Shown: one piece after another, positions 63,533 through 64,000 of the stretch
Layout: each line of letters opens with the position of its first letter
How positions within the stretch are numbered: position 1 is the stretch's first letter
Assembly (NCBI RefSeq): GCF_015679185.1
Contig: NZ_CP064939.1
Span: 4,092,001 to 4,156,000 of the forward strand
DNA from: Pedobacter endophyticus
GTDB taxonomy: Bacteria; Bacteroidota; Bacteroidia; Sphingobacteriales; Sphingobacteriaceae
DNA: 64,000 nucleotides
Direction of reading: 5' to 3'
Position numbers and translations under genes: made by a program
Notes under the pieces: generated by a model
Told to the model about the DNA's origin: nothing
Seen by the model: the letters and a program-made list of their open reading frames with translations, nothing else
The model's database searches: none

Positions 63533-64000
63533 TTGCGCTACCCATGATACTGTTTGCAAGTTTAACCGCTGTAGCGTTGTTAGATGCGCAAAAAAAATGA
63601 TACATTATCGATTTATTCTTGTTGACCATGATATACGGCTCAGAAACGAAATCAAAAATACTAAGCATTTTATTTTTGTATATTTCAAATAATTTCTGAT
63701 TAGCCTTTGATGCTTTTACAGTAGCCAAACTTTCTTCACCAAAAAGATTGGTATTGGTATATTCTTGATAAATACTATTGGCAATATCGTTCCTTCCAAT
63801 ACCGAAAAATCTTTCAAGTCTTTCCCACCATGCATCTGAAATGTCACTATCTCTCTTCAATAGTCTATTCGCCCCCACACCTGTAGGACATAAAATCCAT
63901 AAATCAACGCCCAAACCTTTCAATGATTCCAATGTGTTCCAATCTAAATTCATCCCGAAAGGATCTAGAAATGCCAAACCTCTCCGTTTTTTAGTTGAAG
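63522..64000 (-). CDS. tcmP: Three-Cys-motif partner protein TcmP, N-terminus outside the window
   Basis: The C-terminal 159 or so codons of TcmP are read leftwards and the frame is open to the window edge. Visible are KKRRGLAFLDPFGMNLDWNT, VDLWILCPTGVGANRLLKRD, WWERLERFFG and a helical C-terminus. The TTG at 63977 is internal, since the family sequence (GLAFLDPFG) clearly continues upstream. TcmP is defined by its pairing with the Gp37/Gp68 protein next to it. The function is not established. Confidence 0.82.
   Translation of the reverse strand, partial: STKKRRGLAFLDPFGMNLDWNTLESLKGLGVDLWILCPTGVGANRLLKRDSDISDAWWERLERFFGIGRNDIANSIYQEYTNTNLFGEESLATVKASKANQKLFEIYKNKMLSIFDFVSEPYIMVNKNKSIMYHFFCASNNATAVKLANSIMGSAIKK

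Overview
The window looks like chromosome of a Bacteroidota species, most likely of the family Sphingobacteriaceae (Pedobacter/Mucilaginibacter/Sphingobacterium type). The grounds are an ECF sigma / FecR (DUF4974) / STN-containing SusC / SusD / glycosidase locus, CTnDOT-style transfer proteins (DUF4133, DUF4134, TraG), a Bacteroidetes-type integrase, short Hc1-like histone genes, and lipoproteins with Cys-Arg-Lys-Asp export signals. Species cannot be fixed by eye.

Layout. 1-7.1 kb: short-chain dehydrogenases (SDRs) with an AraC-type regulator, then a graveyard of SDR, aldo/keto reductase and AraC fragments. 7.3-16.6 kb: an intact polysaccharide-utilisation-type locus (sigma factor, FecR anti-sigma, SusC with STN domain, SusD, family 78 rhamnosidase-like enzyme). 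16.7-20.7 kb: decayed DNA holding one intact and one broken Hc1-like histone gene, a SusC fragment, a DUF3945-like remnant and a PH-domain membrane protein. 20.7-24.1 kb: a tyrosine integrase, a 3' tRNA-Asn fragment that looks like an attachment site, a terminator hairpin, and a truncated group II intron (probably class C) inserted just after that hairpin.

24.4-40 kb: accessory DNA. Two paralogous lipoproteins (24.4 and 38.0 kb) share an N-terminal domain and a Gly-Ser linker but have unrelated C-terminal domains. Each is followed by a small unrelated gene. This is the layout of a polymorphic effector/immunity system, and one C-terminus carries an HEMFH metallopeptidase motif. Between them lies a surface-glycan block: GtrA, four multi-spanning GT-C-type membrane proteins, a 50-aa membrane protein and an FAD-dependent oxidoreductase. 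IS30 and IS982 remnants are scattered around.

41.2-58.3 kb: part of an integrative conjugative element: a Toprim primase-like protein, candidate oriT, MobC-like protein, relaxase, ParA, two small unknowns, two DUF4134 proteins, DUF4133, TraG, three related exported proteins, an ArdC-like metallopeptidase with a signal peptide, and DUF4099/DUF3945 proteins. TraG is split by an apparently complete 2373-bp group II intron inserted directly after the Walker B codons, so full-length TraG requires RNA splicing. No coupling protein or TraH-TraQ genes are visible, so the module is incomplete within this window.

58.4-64 kb: a 1042-aa TPR protein, a small exported protein with a C-terminal hydrophobic tail, and a convergent Gp37/Gp68 (DUF5131) and TcmP pair, the latter cut by the window edge.
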